DNA of 64,000 bases from Sphingobium sp. EM0848. Its GTDB lineage: Bacteria; Pseudomonadota; Alphaproteobacteria; Sphingomonadales; Sphingomonadaceae. The notes beneath the pieces were generated by a model. The model made no database searches and was not told where the DNA came from. It saw only the letters and a program-made list of their open reading frames with translations. The stretch is taken from assembly GCF_013375555.1 (NCBI RefSeq), contig NZ_JABXWB010000004.1:106769-170768 (forward strand), in the 5' to 3' direction. Made by a program: the position numbers and the translations under genes. Shown one piece after another: positions 20,868 through 29,444 of this stretch; within the stretch, counting starts at the first letter, position 1, and each line of letters starts with the position of its first letter.

Positions 20868-21747
20868 GGCTCTGTTGCAAAGATTGGCGGCAGTCAGAGG
20901 TAGGCTGTCGCTCTGCGCCGATCAGGCGGCTGCTGCGAAATGGTGGTTGAGCATGCCCATGGCCTCCGTCAGCGCCGAGGGCCCAATGCCAAAAGCTCTC
21001 TCCACAAGGCGCACCTCGCCCCTGATGCCGGGCTGCAGGCACCAGGGGCGAGCCTGTCCTTTGCGCAGGGCTCGCATGACTTCGAATCCCTTGATCGTGG
21101 CATAGGCCGTGGGGATCGATTTGAAACCGCGCACCGGCTTGATCAGTATCTTGAGCTTTCCGTGATCGGCCTCGATCACGTTATTGAGATACTTCACCTG
21201 CCGGTGGGCCGTCTCCCGGTCCAGCTTTCCTTCGCGCTTCAATTCGGTGATCGCTGCACCATAGCTCGGCGCTTTGTCGGTATTGAGCGTGGCAGGCTTT
21301 TCCCAGTGCTTCAGGCCTCGCAGGGCCTTGCCCAGGAACCGCTTCGCTGCCTTGGCGCTGCGGGTCGGCGACAGGTAGAAATCGATCGTGTCGCCCCGCT
21401 TGTCGACTGCCCGGTACAGGTAGGTCCACTTGCCCCGCACCTTGACGTAGGTTTCATCCAGGCGCCAGCTCGGATCAAAGCCACGCCGCCAGAACCAGCG
21501 CAGCCGCTTCTCCATCTCCGGGGCGTAGCACTGGACCCAGCGATAGATCGTCGTATGGTCGACCGAAATGCCGCGTTCCGCCAGCATTTCCTCAAGGTCG
21601 CGATAGCTGATCGGATAGCGACAATACCAGCGCACCGCCCACAGGATCACATCACCCTGGAAATGGCGCCACTTGAAATCCGTCATCGTTCCGTCCGTCC
21701 AATCTCCGCCAAGCATGCTCAAGCTTCACGATTTTTGCAACAGAGCC
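20868..21747 (-). mobile_element. IS6100, canonical copy (880 bp)
   Basis: 880 bp bounded by inverted repeats GGCTCTGTTGCAAA at both ends, the size and termini of IS6100 (IS6 family). Its transposase reads as the canonical protein. The flanks (GGCAGGCT and GCTCATCG) are not a duplication. It joins an istB fragment at the left to an lgt fragment at the right, so it marks a recombination or deletion junction. Confidence 0.96.
20922..21686 (-). CDS. tnpA: IS6100 transposase
   Basis: 254-residue IS6-family DDE transposase beginning MTDFKWRHFQGDVILWAVRW. The core contains WRLDETYVKVRG (Asp), TLNTDKAPSYG (Asp) and NNVIEADHGKLK (Glu). At the four positions where the other two copies differ it has Cys (WVQCYAPE), Arg (KLDRETAH), Ile (KLKILIK) and Gly (EAMGMLN), which is the sequence I recall for IS6100. 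Confidence 0.96.
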   Translation of the reverse strand: MTDFKWRHFQGDVILWAVRWYCRYPISYRDLEEMLAERGISVDHTTIYRWVQCYAPEMEKRLRWFWRRGFDPSWRLDETYVKVRGKWTYLYRAVDKRGDTIDFYLSPTRSAKAAKRFLGKALRGLKHWEKPATLNTDKAPSYGAAITELKREGKLDRETAHRQVKYLNNVIEADHGKLKILIKPVRGFKSIPTAYATIKGFEVMRALRKGQARPWCLQPGIRGEVRLVERAFGIGPSALTEAMGMLNHHFAAAA

Positions 21748-22182
21748 GCTCATCGAACGGATTTGTGACGTTGCCGTTGAAATAGTCGAGAGCTTCATGA
21801 GCGCGTGCAGCCATTCGAGGCCGTGTCGTCGCGCGAACAGGATCAGCGCGAGCGAGACGCCAGCTGCACCCCCGTGGAACGACATGCCGCCGTCCCACAG
21901 CTTGAGGATTTGCAGGGGGTCGAAGATCATCTCAGGACCGTAAAAGATCACATAGCCGAGACGGCCACCGAGGATAACGCCCAACGTCGCGTAGAACACG
22001 AGATCGTCGGCTTGTGCGCGGTTCATCGGGGCCGCTGGTTGGGCCAGCAGCCGCAGCAGATACCACCACCCGGCAATGATGCCGGCGATATAGGCCAGCG
22101 AGTACCAGCGGATGTCGAGCGGGCCTATGGAGATGGCTATCGGGCTCAATCCGAGGCTGGCGAATGCGATATGGCTATCCAA
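21748..22182 (-). pseudogene. lgt: prolipoprotein diacylglyceryl transferase, C-terminus removed by IS6100
   Basis: N-terminal 145 residues of Lgt, the inner-membrane enzyme that adds diacylglycerol to lipoprotein precursors. LGPLDIRWYSLAYIAG-like and GGRLGYVIFYGPEM segments and the DGGMSFHGGAAGVSLAL motif (typical Lgt) are visible, with several hydrophobic helices. It probably starts at a TTG at 22182. IS6100 removes the second half, which includes the conserved Arg/Glu-bearing helices. It is the last gene of the sulfide operon and is likely an extra copy, as a chromosomal lgt is normally essential. Confidence 0.87.
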
Positions 22183-22228
22183 GGATTGTATCCTGCCTGC
22201 GAGAAGCGGCGCTCGAGCGCGCCATGGG

Positions 22229-22615
22229 TTATTCCGGTGCGATTGAAGCGCCGGCATCCTTGAGCGCCGCAAACCCGCCGGGGACGTGGGCGACATTCTC
22301 CACGCCCATCTCCTTGAGTGATTTTGCGGCCAGCGCCGAGCGGGCGCCGGACCCACAATAGAGCACCAACCGCGATCCACTGGCGAGTTTGGCATTGTGG
22401 GTGGGGCTTTCAGGATCGACCTGGAATTCCAGAAGGCCACGCGGGACATGCACCGCACCAGCCACCAGCCCCGATTTTGCGACTTCCCCTGGCTCGCGGA
22501 TGTCAACGAACTGGACCTTGGGATTGCCGACAAGTTTGGCTGCATCGTCAGGCGCGATAGTTTCGACAATCGCATTCGCTTCGGAAACCAGTTGTTTCGA
22601 GGTGCGTGTTGGCAT
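22229..22615 (-). CDS. rhodanese-like sulfurtransferase
   Basis: 128-residue single-domain rhodanese that would move sulfane sulfur between thiosulfate or glutathione persulfide and acceptors. The catalytic loop is YCGSGARSA with Cys87. VQFVDIREPGEV is the conserved first CH2 motif and the C-terminus has HVPGGFAALKDAG. The ATG has AGGAGA upstream. It lies directly downstream of the persulfide dioxygenase gene, the usual partner, and is transcribed with it. Confidence 0.92.
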   Translation of the reverse strand: MPTRTSKQLVSEANAIVETIAPDDAAKLVGNPKVQFVDIREPGEVAKSGLVAGAVHVPRGLLEFQVDPESPTHNAKLASGSRLVLYCGSGARSALAAKSLKEMGVENVAHVPGGFAALKDAGASIAPE

Positions 22616-22651
22616 CGACTTTCTCCTGTAAATGAACCTGTATCGGATGGC

Positions 22652-23401
22652 TCAGCCCTGCTCGGACTTGCCGCCTATCTGGCGCAGCATTTCCGGCAAA
22701 TCTGTCGGGCAATCACCGCAAAGCTTGTTTGCCGGAACGGCAACGTCGATCTTCTTTGGGTAGGGAAGATCGAGAGCGGCCATGATCGCGACGAATTCCT
22801 GAACGGTCTTGCCCGCAAGGCGCGGGTTCCGTTCACGCTCCTGCGCCACTGTCGTGATGTGGCGATGATTGTAGTCGTGAGCCGGGTAGATCAGACCATC
22901 GCCCGGCAGCGTGAAAATCTTCTGCGTGACGGAGTGATAAAGGGTGGCGGCGTCACCGTTTTGGAAGTCGGTGCGGCCACAGCCGTCGATTAGCAGGGCG
23001 TCGCCGGTGAAGGCGCGAAGACCATCGGGCTGCTCAACCAGGTAGGTATGGTGGGCGTCGGTGTGCCCCGGCGTAAACAGCGGCTGAAGCTTGAGCGCGC
23101 CGACAGTCAAAGGCTGGTCCTCGGCGACCCCCACGTCAGCACAGGGAAGGCCGTCCATGGCGGGGTGCGCGATCTTGGAGCCGGTAAGGCTGCGCAGATA
23201 GCAGGCCGATGTGACGTGGTCCGCATGCACATGCGTCTCCAACGTATAAGCCAGTTCGAGATCCAGTTCCTGAAGCGCGGCAAGGTCGCGTTCGATCGTT
23301 TCGAGGACAGGATCGATCAGGACGGCTTTGCGCGTCTCCGGGCAACCGAGGAGGTAGGTGTAGGTCGAGGACTCCGGCTCGAACAACTGACGAAAGATCA
23401 T
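22652..23401 (-). CDS. persulfide dioxygenase (ETHE1/Blh-like metallo-beta-lactamase fold)
   Basis: 249-residue iron enzyme expected to oxidise glutathione persulfide to sulfite. The metal-site motif THVHADHVT gives His57, His59, Asp61 and His62; His113 is in PGHTDAH, and Asp134 precedes the GCGRTDFQ stretch that marks persulfide dioxygenases rather than glyoxalase II. A C-terminal YPAHDYNHRH supplies the last His. The ATG at 23401 is chosen because homology starts at MIFRQLFEPESSTYTYLLG. Known BigR operons contain this gene (blh). Confidence 0.92.
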   Translation of the reverse strand: MIFRQLFEPESSTYTYLLGCPETRKAVLIDPVLETIERDLAALQELDLELAYTLETHVHADHVTSACYLRSLTGSKIAHPAMDGLPCADVGVAEDQPLTVGALKLQPLFTPGHTDAHHTYLVEQPDGLRAFTGDALLIDGCGRTDFQNGDAATLYHSVTQKIFTLPGDGLIYPAHDYNHRHITTVAQERERNPRLAGKTVQEFVAIMAALDLPYPKKIDVAVPANKLCGDCPTDLPEMLRQIGGKSEQG

Positions 23402-23420
23402 GATCGGTCTCCAATGGTGT

Positions 23421-24200
23421 CTAGCCGCCGATCCCGCCCAGGCTGCGGAACAGCATGTAGGCGGCCACGGCCAGCAGGACGAAAGCGAAGATGCGGGTGA
23501 GCAAGCCCTTATGATCGGCGAGCCGGATGGCGGTTTGCATGCCGGCGACGCCGCCAGCGACCCCGCCAGCGATGAAGAAGCCGGCCACGCGCCAATCCAC
23601 GAGTCCTGACAGGGCATAGTTGAGGGCTGTCGCCGATCCGAACGTTCCCACCGAAAACAGCGACGATCCGACCGCGTTGAGGATGGGCATGCCGCTGCCG
23701 AGCATGATGCCGGGCACAATCAGGAAGCCGCCGCCGATGCCGATGAACCCTGACAGGAGGCCGGCGAGAAGGCCGATCGCCACGAGCCGCACAGCGATGG
23801 GGCGCGTGATCCGCACGCCCGGGTCGCCGCCGCCGGATTTGCCGCGCAGCATGGAAACCCCCACCACGATCATCACGCCTGCGAACAGCACCAGGAGATG
23901 CTGACCCGCCACCATCTTGCCCAGGGTGGAGCCGATCAGGGCGCCTATGACGCCCGATGCCCCGAAGACGAGGGCGCAGGGCCACTTCACGGTTCCGGCC
24001 CGGGCGTGCTGGATCAGGTTGGCGAAGGCATTGGCGGCCACCGCCAGCGCGCTCGTGCCGATCGCGACGTGCGGGTCCTTCATGCCCACGACATACAGCA
24101 GCAACGGCAGGGCAAGGATCGAGCCGCCGCCGCCGATCACCCCGAGGGTAAAGCCGACGACGACACCGGATATGAGCGTGAGGATGTCGACCGGCGTCAT
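23421..24200 (-). CDS. TauE/SafE sulfite-exporter-family permease
   Basis: 259 residues with about eight hydrophobic helices and the two-fold internal repeat of the TauE/SafE family. The glycine-rich repeats GVIGGGGSILALPLLL (N-half) and GFIGIGGGFLIVPGIM (C-half) are visible. It probably exports sulfite made by the persulfide dioxygenase, preventing toxicity. The ATG at 24200 overlaps the stop of the upstream half-transporter gene by 4 bp (ATGA). Confidence 0.92.
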   Translation of the reverse strand: MTPVDILTLISGVVVGFTLGVIGGGGSILALPLLLYVVGMKDPHVAIGTSALAVAANAFANLIQHARAGTVKWPCALVFGASGVIGALIGSTLGKMVAGQHLLVLFAGVMIVVGVSMLRGKSGGGDPGVRITRPIAVRLVAIGLLAGLLSGFIGIGGGFLIVPGIMLGSGMPILNAVGSSLFSVGTFGSATALNYALSGLVDWRVAGFFIAGGVAGGVAGMQTAIRLADHKGLLTRIFAFVLLAVAAYMLFRSLGGIGG

Positions 24201-24640
24201 GGGTTTGCCCCGGGCCTGGCTGCGCGATAACGTTCCTGAAGGGCGAAGACGCCCATGCCCGCCAGCATCGCCACGACGAACACCAGCGCCGCCGGCGCTC
24301 CGAGGCTCAGGGCGACCAGGGCCGGACCAGGGCAGTAGCCGACGAGGCCCCATCCGACGCCGAACAAAGCCGCGCCCGAGAGAAGCTTCTTGTCCAGGGA
24401 CCGGGACGATGGCCCATTGAACGCCGGTGCGAAAAGCGGAGCATCGCGCCTTCGGCCGAGTGCAAATCCCAACGCTGAAACCATGACGGCCGAGGCCAGC
24501 ACCAAGGCAAGGCTCGGGTCCCACGACGGCGCGGCGACATCAAGAAACGCCAGAACCTTGCTGGGGGCTATCATGGCGGAGACGATCAGGCCGAAGCCGA
24601 AAATGAGCCCCGAGGCGAGCGCGATGAGCAGCTTCCTCAT
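24197..24640 (-). CDS. YeeE/YedE half-transporter (PmpB-like)
   Basis: 147-residue membrane protein with four hydrophobic segments, corresponding to the C-terminal half of YeeE/YedE sulfur transporters. The cysteine motif GYCPGPAL (about residues 100-107), which contacts the sulfur species in this family, is present. It pairs with the preceding gene, which carries the other half. In PmpA/PmpB systems of other bacteria both halves accompany a BigR-like regulator. Transcribed with TauE/SafE by overlap. Confidence 0.88.
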   Translation of the reverse strand: MRKLLIALASGLIFGFGLIVSAMIAPSKVLAFLDVAAPSWDPSLALVLASAVMVSALGFALGRRRDAPLFAPAFNGPSSRSLDKKLLSGAALFGVGWGLVGYCPGPALVALSLGAPAALVFVVAMLAGMGVFALQERYRAARPGANP

Positions 24641-24643
24641 TGC

Positions 24644-25069
24644 TCAGAGTCCGATGACGTGTCGGGCGACGTACACAGTCGCGGCCGCTGTGATGAGGAA
24701 GACGCCTGTCGCGGCGAGCGAGCGGGGCGAGAGCCTCGCTATTCCGCAGACGCCATGCCCGCTGGTGCAACCACTCCCGAGCCGAGTCCCAAATCCCACC
24801 AGAAGGCCGGCTGCGATCACGACGGCGACTGGGGCCGGCGACGTGAGGTCCGGTAGCAGGCCGCCCGCCGCCCGGTAGAGCAAGGGCGCGGCGAGCAGGC
24901 CGACCAGGAATGTTGCGCGCCAGGCCATCTCGCCGCGGACAGGCGCAAGCACCCCGCCGACGATGCCGCTGATTCCAGCGATGCGCCCATTGGCGATCCA
25001 CAGGAAGGAAGCCGAGAGGCCGATTAGCGCGCCGCCCACGATGGCCGAGAATGGGGTGAAACCCTCCAT
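24644..25069 (-). CDS. YeeE/YedE half-transporter (PmpA-like)
   Basis: 141-residue membrane protein with about four hydrophobic helices, equivalent to the N-terminal half of YeeE/YedE. The signature GSGCTSGHGVCG (about residues 98-109) carries the conserved cysteines for thiosulfate or polysulfide passage. It lies immediately after the bigR gene (2 bp) and before its partner (3 bp), so all three are in one transcript. Confidence 0.88.
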   Translation of the reverse strand: MEGFTPFSAIVGGALIGLSASFLWIANGRIAGISGIVGGVLAPVRGEMAWRATFLVGLLAAPLLYRAAGGLLPDLTSPAPVAVVIAAGLLVGFGTRLGSGCTSGHGVCGIARLSPRSLAATGVFLITAAATVYVARHVIGL

Positions 25070-25071
25070 CG

Positions 25072-25428
25072 TCAGGATTCTCTGCTCTCAGCTTCGTCAC
25101 CGGCGCAAAAGAGTGCGTAGAGTTCCGTCAGGATCGGCAGCACGCGCTCGGACGTGATGCGGTAGAATATCGTCGTTTTCTCCCGCCGTGTTCCGACCAG
25201 GCCTTCGTCGCGCAGCGTGGCCAGATGGCGGGACAAATTCGACTGTGTCAGTCCGAGGCGTTCGCCCAGATCGGTTACCGACAACTCCCCGCCGAGCAGG
25301 CTGCACAGGATCATCAGACGGTGCCGGCTCGCAAGCGAACGGAGGAACGCTTCCGCTTCGCCGGCCTTTTCCTCCAGAAGCTCCGGAGACATTTTAACGA
25401 GGGAAGGTGGCACAGTTGCTCCAAACAT
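25072..25428 (-). CDS. bigR: BigR/SqrR-type persulfide-responsive repressor (ArsR family)
   Basis: 118-residue winged-helix repressor. The recognition helix is LTQSNLSRHLATLRDEGLV and the wing is REKTTIFYRIT. Counting from the ATG at 25428, cysteines fall at 42 (LMILCSL) and 108 (ALFCAG), the pair that forms the persulfide-sensing bridge in BigR. No metal-site cluster of ArsR or SmtB is seen. An alternative ATG is at 25392; neither has a clear ribosome site. It is the first gene of the operon, so autoregulation is likely through the palindrome at 25431. Confidence 0.9.
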   Translation of the reverse strand: MFGATVPPSLVKMSPELLEEKAGEAEAFLRSLASRHRLMILCSLLGGELSVTDLGERLGLTQSNLSRHLATLRDEGLVGTRREKTTIFYRITSERVLPILTELYALFCAGDEAESRES

Positions 25429-25430
25429 CT

Positions 25431-25445
25431 TATATGTAGCATATA
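25431..25445. promoter_or_regulatory. candidate BigR operator
   Basis: A perfect inverted repeat TATATG-TAG-CATATA directly upstream of the bigR start, within an otherwise GC-rich region. AT-rich palindromes overlapping the promoter are the known operator type for BigR. Assignment is by position and shape. Confidence 0.6.
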
Positions 25446-25616
25446 TGATGGAGTGGTGTTCGATCAAGCGCCAGCTAGGAGGTTCCCCCCGTGAGCTACT
25501 ATTTCGCCAAGCCATCGAGGCTCCTTCGAAGCGCCGGAGTGCGAGGTAACCCCATGCTGATCGACCAGGCTGTCCGTATCGCTTCCGAGCTGCGCTGCAC
25601 GCTGGGACAGATTTAG

Positions 25617-26828
25617 ATGCTCGATCGACGTTCGCTGTTGGCTGGCGGAGCGGCATTGTTCGCAACCACCGCTTGCTCGCGCTCCACGCCGGGCCTCGGC
25701 GGGGGAGGTGCAAACCCGCTTCCGATGCCGCCGCTGTTGGACGCACGGCCTGGCCGCTCATTCGCGCTACGGGTCCAGTCCGGAACGACTTCATTTTATC
25801 CAGGCCGGCCGAGTGACACGCTCGGGTATAATGGCAGCTATCTCGGACCGACGATCAGGGTGCGCCGTGGCGACGACGTGGCGGCTGTCGTGACCAACGG
25901 GCTCAACGCGGACACGACTGTGCATTGGCACGGGCTTCTGATCCCCGGAGAGCTGGATGGCGGCCCCCATCAGATCATCGCGCCGGGCGCGACCTGGCGG
26001 CCCACGCTCCCGATCCGGCAGCCCGCAGCGACCCTCCTTTATCACTCACACGTCCATGGGTTGACGGCCGAGCAAGTCTATTCGGGCCTGGCTGGGGCGT
26101 TGCTGGTAACCGACGACGAAGAGCAGGGCCTGGGGCTCCCGTCAGAATATGGCGTGGACGATCTGCCCCTGCTCATCCAGGATCGCCAGTTCGAAAATGG
26201 TCGCCTTGTCATGCCAGGCGGCATGATGGTCGCCATGCAGGGCCGGCGCGGCGACACGATCCTTGTGAACGGCGCGGTGAATCCGCTGGCGGCGGTGCCA
26301 AATCGGTTGGTTCGCCTGCGGCTCGTCAACGCATCGAACGCGCGGATTTATGAGCTGTCGTTTTCCGATCGGCGGAGCTTTCACTGGATCGGAACCGAAG
26401 GGGGGCTGCTCGAACACGCAGTGGCATTGGAAGCCATAACCTTGGCGCCGGGCCAACGTGCCGAGCTTCTCGTGGACTTCACGGACGGTAGGTCCGCCTC
26501 GCTGGTGACGGCGGCTGATACCAACAGCTCGATGATGGGCGGCATGGGTATGATGGGGCGTGGCGCCCGAAGGACCGATGCCGCGGCACCAGCGACCGTG
26601 CTGCGGTTTGAACCACGGCCGTTGGGACAGGCTCGTGCCAGCGGCGTCGTGCCGACCCTTCTGGCATCACGAACTGGGCCCGACGCCAGCAAGGCGGTGC
26701 GCCGTCGCCGTCTGAGCCTCAACATGGGCATGGGCGGCATGATGGGCTCAGGAAGCGGCGGTGGCGGCCTTACGATCAATGGCAAGCCATTCGACATGAA
26801 TCGCATCGATGAGACGGTGAAGCTATGA
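25617..26828 (+). pseudogene. multicopper oxidase, C-terminal copper sites removed by IS3
   Basis: 403 residues of a periplasmic CopA/CueO-like multicopper oxidase. RRSLLAGGAALFATTACSRS is a signal peptide with possible lipobox. The first trinuclear-centre motifs TVHWHGLLIPG and LLYHSHVHG are present, as are Met-rich segments (MMGGMGMMGRG, MGMGGMMGSG) of the copper-handling type. The protein stops at MNRIDETVKL, just before the expected HPxHxH and HCHxxxH motifs, so type 1 copper cannot form. The TGA stop is the first three bases of the IS3 terminus at 26826. Confidence 0.87.
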
Positions 26829-26859
26829 GCAGCCCCCACCGGGTGGTCCGGGTTTATAG

Positions 26860-27939
26860 TTAGTGCATTGTCGTCTCGGCCGCCATTGCCGGGCGTAGGT
26901 GGAGCGAAGCGGAACCGGAGGCCGGTAATGGCGGTGTTGCCGCTTCCGGGGCCGGCGGTCGGTAGCCCAGGCTGCTATGCGGCCGGACGGTGTTGTAGTG
27001 GCGCCGCCACGCCTCGATCAGCACTCTGGCCTCGGCGAGGCTGTAGAAAATCTCACCATTGAGCAGTTCGTCGCGAAGCGACCCGTTGAAGCTCTCGTTG
27101 TAGCCGTTTTCCCATGGTGAGCCTGGCGTGATGTAGAGCGTCTTCACGCCGATCTGCCCAAGCCATTCCTGGACTGCGGTGGCGATGAACTCGCTGCCGT
27201 TGTCCGATCTGATATGTGCAGGTGGGCCCCGGTCAATGAACAGCTCGGCCAGGGCCGCCAGCACATCTTCGTGGCGGAGCTGGCGGGCGACCACCAGCGC
27301 CAGGCACTCGCGGCTGGCCTCGTCGATGATCGTGAGGATGCGGAACTTACGCCCGTCGTGCGTCCTCGCCTCCACAAAGTCATACGCCCAGACATGCCCA
27401 GGATACTCCGGTCGCAGCCGAATACACGAGCCATCGTTCAACCACAGCCGACCGCGTTTTGGCTGACGCTGGGGCACCTTCAGCCCCTCGCGTCGCCAGA
27501 TCCGTTCCACCCGTTTGTGGTTCACCGACCAGCCGGCCGCATGCAGCAATGCCGTCACCCGGCGATAGCCGTAGCGCCCGTACTGCCTGGCCAGCGCGAC
27601 GATGTCGTCCGTCAGCGCCTCCTCGTCATCTGCCCCACACGGCATTTTCCGCTGTGTCGACCGATGCTGGCCGAGCACGCGGCATACCCGCCGCTCGGAC
27701 ACATCCAGCACCGCCCGCACCTGGTCGATGCACCGCCGGCGCCGTGCGGGGCTCAGAAGTTTCCCTTTGCCGCCTCCTGCAGGATCAGCTTGTCCAATGT
27801 CAGGTCCGAGATCGCGCGACGCAGCCGAAGGTTCTCTTTCTCCAGATCCTTCATCCGCCGGGCCTGATCTGTCTTTAGGCCGCCATATTCCTTGCGCCAG
27901 CGGTAATAGGTCTGCTCGCTGACTGCGATGCGCCGGCAT
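26860..27939 (-). CDS. IS3-family transposase OrfB (frame expressed by -1 frameshift)
   Basis: DDE integrase-type catalytic subunit. [14 protein letters not shown] gives the first Asp, IRSDNGSEF the second, and [20 protein letters not shown] the Glu. The HTH_21-like segment [27 protein letters not shown] precedes the core. The frame is open from 27939, but homology starts near [14 protein letters not shown], just where orfA ends. The real product is therefore an OrfAB fusion made by -1 slippage at A-AAG (27765-27768). Confidence 0.92.
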   Translation of the reverse strand: MPAHRSQRADLLPLAQGIWRPKDRSGPADEGSGEREPSAASRDLGPDIGQADPAGGGKGKLLSPARRRRCIDQVRAVLDVSERRVCRVLGQHRSTQRKMPCGADDEEALTDDIVALARQYGRYGYRRVTALLHAAGWSVNHKRVERIWRREGLKVPQRQPKRGRLWLNDGSCIRLRPEYPGHVWAYDFVEARTHDGRKFRILTIIDEASRECLALVVARQLRHEDVLAALAELFIDRGPPAHIRSDNGSEFIATAVQEWLGQIGVKTLYITPGSPWENGYNESFNGSLRDELLNGEIFYSLAEARVLIEAWRRHYNTVRPHSSLGYRPPAPEAATPPLPASGSASLHLRPAMAAETTMH

Positions 27940-28031
27940 GCCTCGGCAGTCGTTCCGCCCTGGCCCAGCATGATCTCAACCTCACGCAGCTTGCCGATGA
28001 TCTCCTCGGGCTTGTGCTTCTTGGCAGGCAT
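27753..28031 (-). CDS. IS3-family OrfA (helix-turn-helix, leucine zipper)
   Basis: 92 residues. [21 protein letters not shown] and [23 protein letters not shown] form the helix-turn-helix, followed by a leucine-zipper stretch [20 protein letters not shown] for dimerisation. It ends LQEAAKGNF, overlapping the orfB frame at the slippery site. Intact. Confidence 0.92.
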   Translation of the reverse strand: MPAKKHKPEEIIGKLREVEIMLGQGGTTAEACRRIAVSEQTYYRWRKEYGGLKTDQARRMKDLEKENLRLRRAISDLTLDKLILQEAAKGNF

Positions 28032-28094
28032 TCGTCGTCCCTTCCTTGATCCAGACTGTCATAGTCGATGGACCACTCAGAAGGGGGCAGCTCA

Positions 28095-28261
28095 CGCCCG
28101 GTCCGCGCATCGCGCAGGGTGACGCGCGCGCCTCCCATGCCGTCGCCTACGAACTTGGCATCCTGGCTGATGACCCGCACGGTGACCGGCGTGGGTTCCG
28201 CATATGCCGCAGCGCTGATCGCCAGCAGGGTGACCAATGGGATGATTGCAGATCGCCGCAT
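28095..28261 (-). pseudogene. secreted protein of unknown family, N-terminal fragment
   Basis: 56 residues: a signal peptide (RRSAIIPLVTLLAISAAAYA) and the start of a beta-rich domain with VRVISQDAKFVGDGMGGARV and TLRDARTGREL. The IS3 terminus cuts it at 28094. The phrase resembles carboxypeptidase-regulatory-like or extensin folds, but I cannot name the family. Confidence 0.55.
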
Positions 28262-28301
28262 GGTTCTGTCTCGCGTATTGTGATGGTCTGAATGGATTAC
28301 C

Positions 28302-29168
28302 TCAGGCCAGCGCCGAAACGAGCCAGGCGGTGTAGCCCATCATGACGCCCTCATCGGGACGGTGGTGCGCACTGTAAATCTCGACCAGATCGGCCTGCGC
28401 CGCTTGTTGCACGGGCTCCGGATAGTCGAGCAGGACTTGCCCGAAAGCCATGGCGTTGCAGGCGAATTGCTGTGCCTGGCTTGGCGAAGCACCCGGCCCG
28501 CCGACGGCGAGCAGTCCCTTGGCGGCGACGATATCCACGCCGTGAAAGCCTGCGCCATCGAGAACTTCTCGCATGTAATCGCGATCCTCGAAGGCGAATG
28601 GGCCAGGCGCGCGGGGAACGGGGGCCGGCAGTTCGACATGGCGGCGCGCCGCGGCCATGCCTTCCAGCATCCATGGGTTCTGCTGGGGCGGCCCCCACAC
28701 GGCAAGGTCGATTCGCCCGCCCGGCTTGAGCAGCTCGCGCAGGTTGGCGAAGGCGGGGATCGGCTCGGCGAAGAACATGCTGCCGAAACGGGAAAACAGC
28801 CGGTCGTAGGGGCCATCGGGCAGTGTCACGCTGGCCGCGTCGGCGCACAAGAAGCTTGCGTTGGTGATACCGGCTGCGGCAGCACGGCGCGTGGTCGCCG
28901 CGATCAGATCGGGTGAGATGTCGATACCAAGCACTGCGCCGCTCGGCTGGACAACCTGCGCGATGGCAAGGGTCGTAGCGCCGCCGCCGCAGCCGATATC
29001 CAGCACGCGTTCGCCCGGCGAATAGGCCGCCCGCGCCAGCAAAGCATCGCCGACCGGCGCAATCGTACTTTCAAAGCCATTGAGGTTTGCCAGCCACCGC
29101 GCGCCCATTTCGCCGGCCCAGTCTTCATACTTCAGGGCATCGGCGTGGGGCAGGGGATTATCGGTCAT
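28302..29168 (-). CDS. class I SAM-dependent methyltransferase
   Basis: 288 residues. The SAM-binding motif I is VLDIGCGGGATTLA (about residues 55-68), with the acidic residue of motif II in LGIDISPDL and motif III around FLCADAASVTLPDGPYD. The fold resembles UbiE/arsenite-methyltransferase-like enzymes, but the cysteine pattern of ArsM is missing, so a small organic molecule is the more likely substrate. It is divergent from the TetR stump, with a palindrome in the gap, so it was probably that regulator's target. Confidence 0.85.
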   Translation of the reverse strand: MTDNPLPHADALKYEDWAGEMGARWLANLNGFESTIAPVGDALLARAAYSPGERVLDIGCGGGATTLAIAQVVQPSGAVLGIDISPDLIAATTRRAAAAGITNASFLCADAASVTLPDGPYDRLFSRFGSMFFAEPIPAFANLRELLKPGGRIDLAVWGPPQQNPWMLEGMAAARRHVELPAPVPRAPGPFAFEDRDYMREVLDGAGFHGVDIVAAKGLLAVGGPGASPSQAQQFACNAMAFGQVLLDYPEPVQQAAQADLVEIYSAHHRPDEGVMMGYTAWLVSALA

Positions 29169-29227
29169 GGGGCGTCCTTCGGCTGCATGGCTATCGTTTT
29201 CACTTTAGGCCGATCGCGCTCCAAAAG

Positions 29228-29245
29228 AAAGTGACGGATCACTTT
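29228..29245. promoter_or_regulatory. candidate TetR operator
   Basis: An 18 bp inverted repeat AAAGTGA-CGGA-TCACTTT in the gap between the methyltransferase gene and the divergent TetR-type start at 29266. A second half-site-like TTTTCACTTTA lies about 25 bp closer to the methyltransferase gene. Position and symmetry fit a TetR-family site. Confidence 0.6.
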
Positions 29246-29265
29246 TATTGTGGCATTGCCTCGGC

Positions 29266-29386
29266 ATGAGCCGTCTTTACCTTTCCGCCGACATACGGCG
29301 TGCTGAAACCATTGCGACGGTGATCGGTCTGGCGGCGCGGTGCGATCCGGCGGAAATCACCACGGGACAGATCGCGGTGGCCATGG
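29266..29386 (+). pseudogene. TetR-family regulator, N-terminal stump
   Basis: About 40 residues: MSRLYLSADIRRAETIATVIG, then ITTGQIAVAMG, the first helices of a TetR DNA-binding domain (RxxTIxxxxxLxxxxDPxxITTxxIAxxMG). A Tn3-type inverted repeat begins at 29387, within the recognition helix region, so the regulator is destroyed and the methyltransferase may now be unregulated. Confidence 0.72.
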
Positions 29387-29424
29387 GAGGGCGTAGCGTG
29401 GAAAGTACGCCAGACAACGCTAAG
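29387..29424. repeat. Tn3-family terminal inverted repeat (38 bp)
   Basis: 38 bp ending in ACGCTAAG, the inner sequence typical of Tn3/Tn21-type terminal repeats. It is placed where the TetR gene is cut and about 20 bp beyond the tnpA stop, the usual distance. No second copy is seen in the window. Confidence 0.75.
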
Positions 29425-29444
29425 GACGAACAGTCAGGGAACGC

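Larger units (their letters stand above)
26826..28094 (-). mobile_element. IS3-family element (about 1.27 kb)
   Basis: Bounded by imperfect inverted repeats starting TGAGC(A/T)GCCCCC (left at 26826; right ending at 28094) with a shared TGGTCC further in. It contains overlapping orfA and orfB on the minus strand. The flanks AGCTA and CGCCC are not a duplication, so the two interrupted genes it separates (multicopper oxidase and an unknown secreted protein) were brought together by recombination. Confidence 0.88.
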
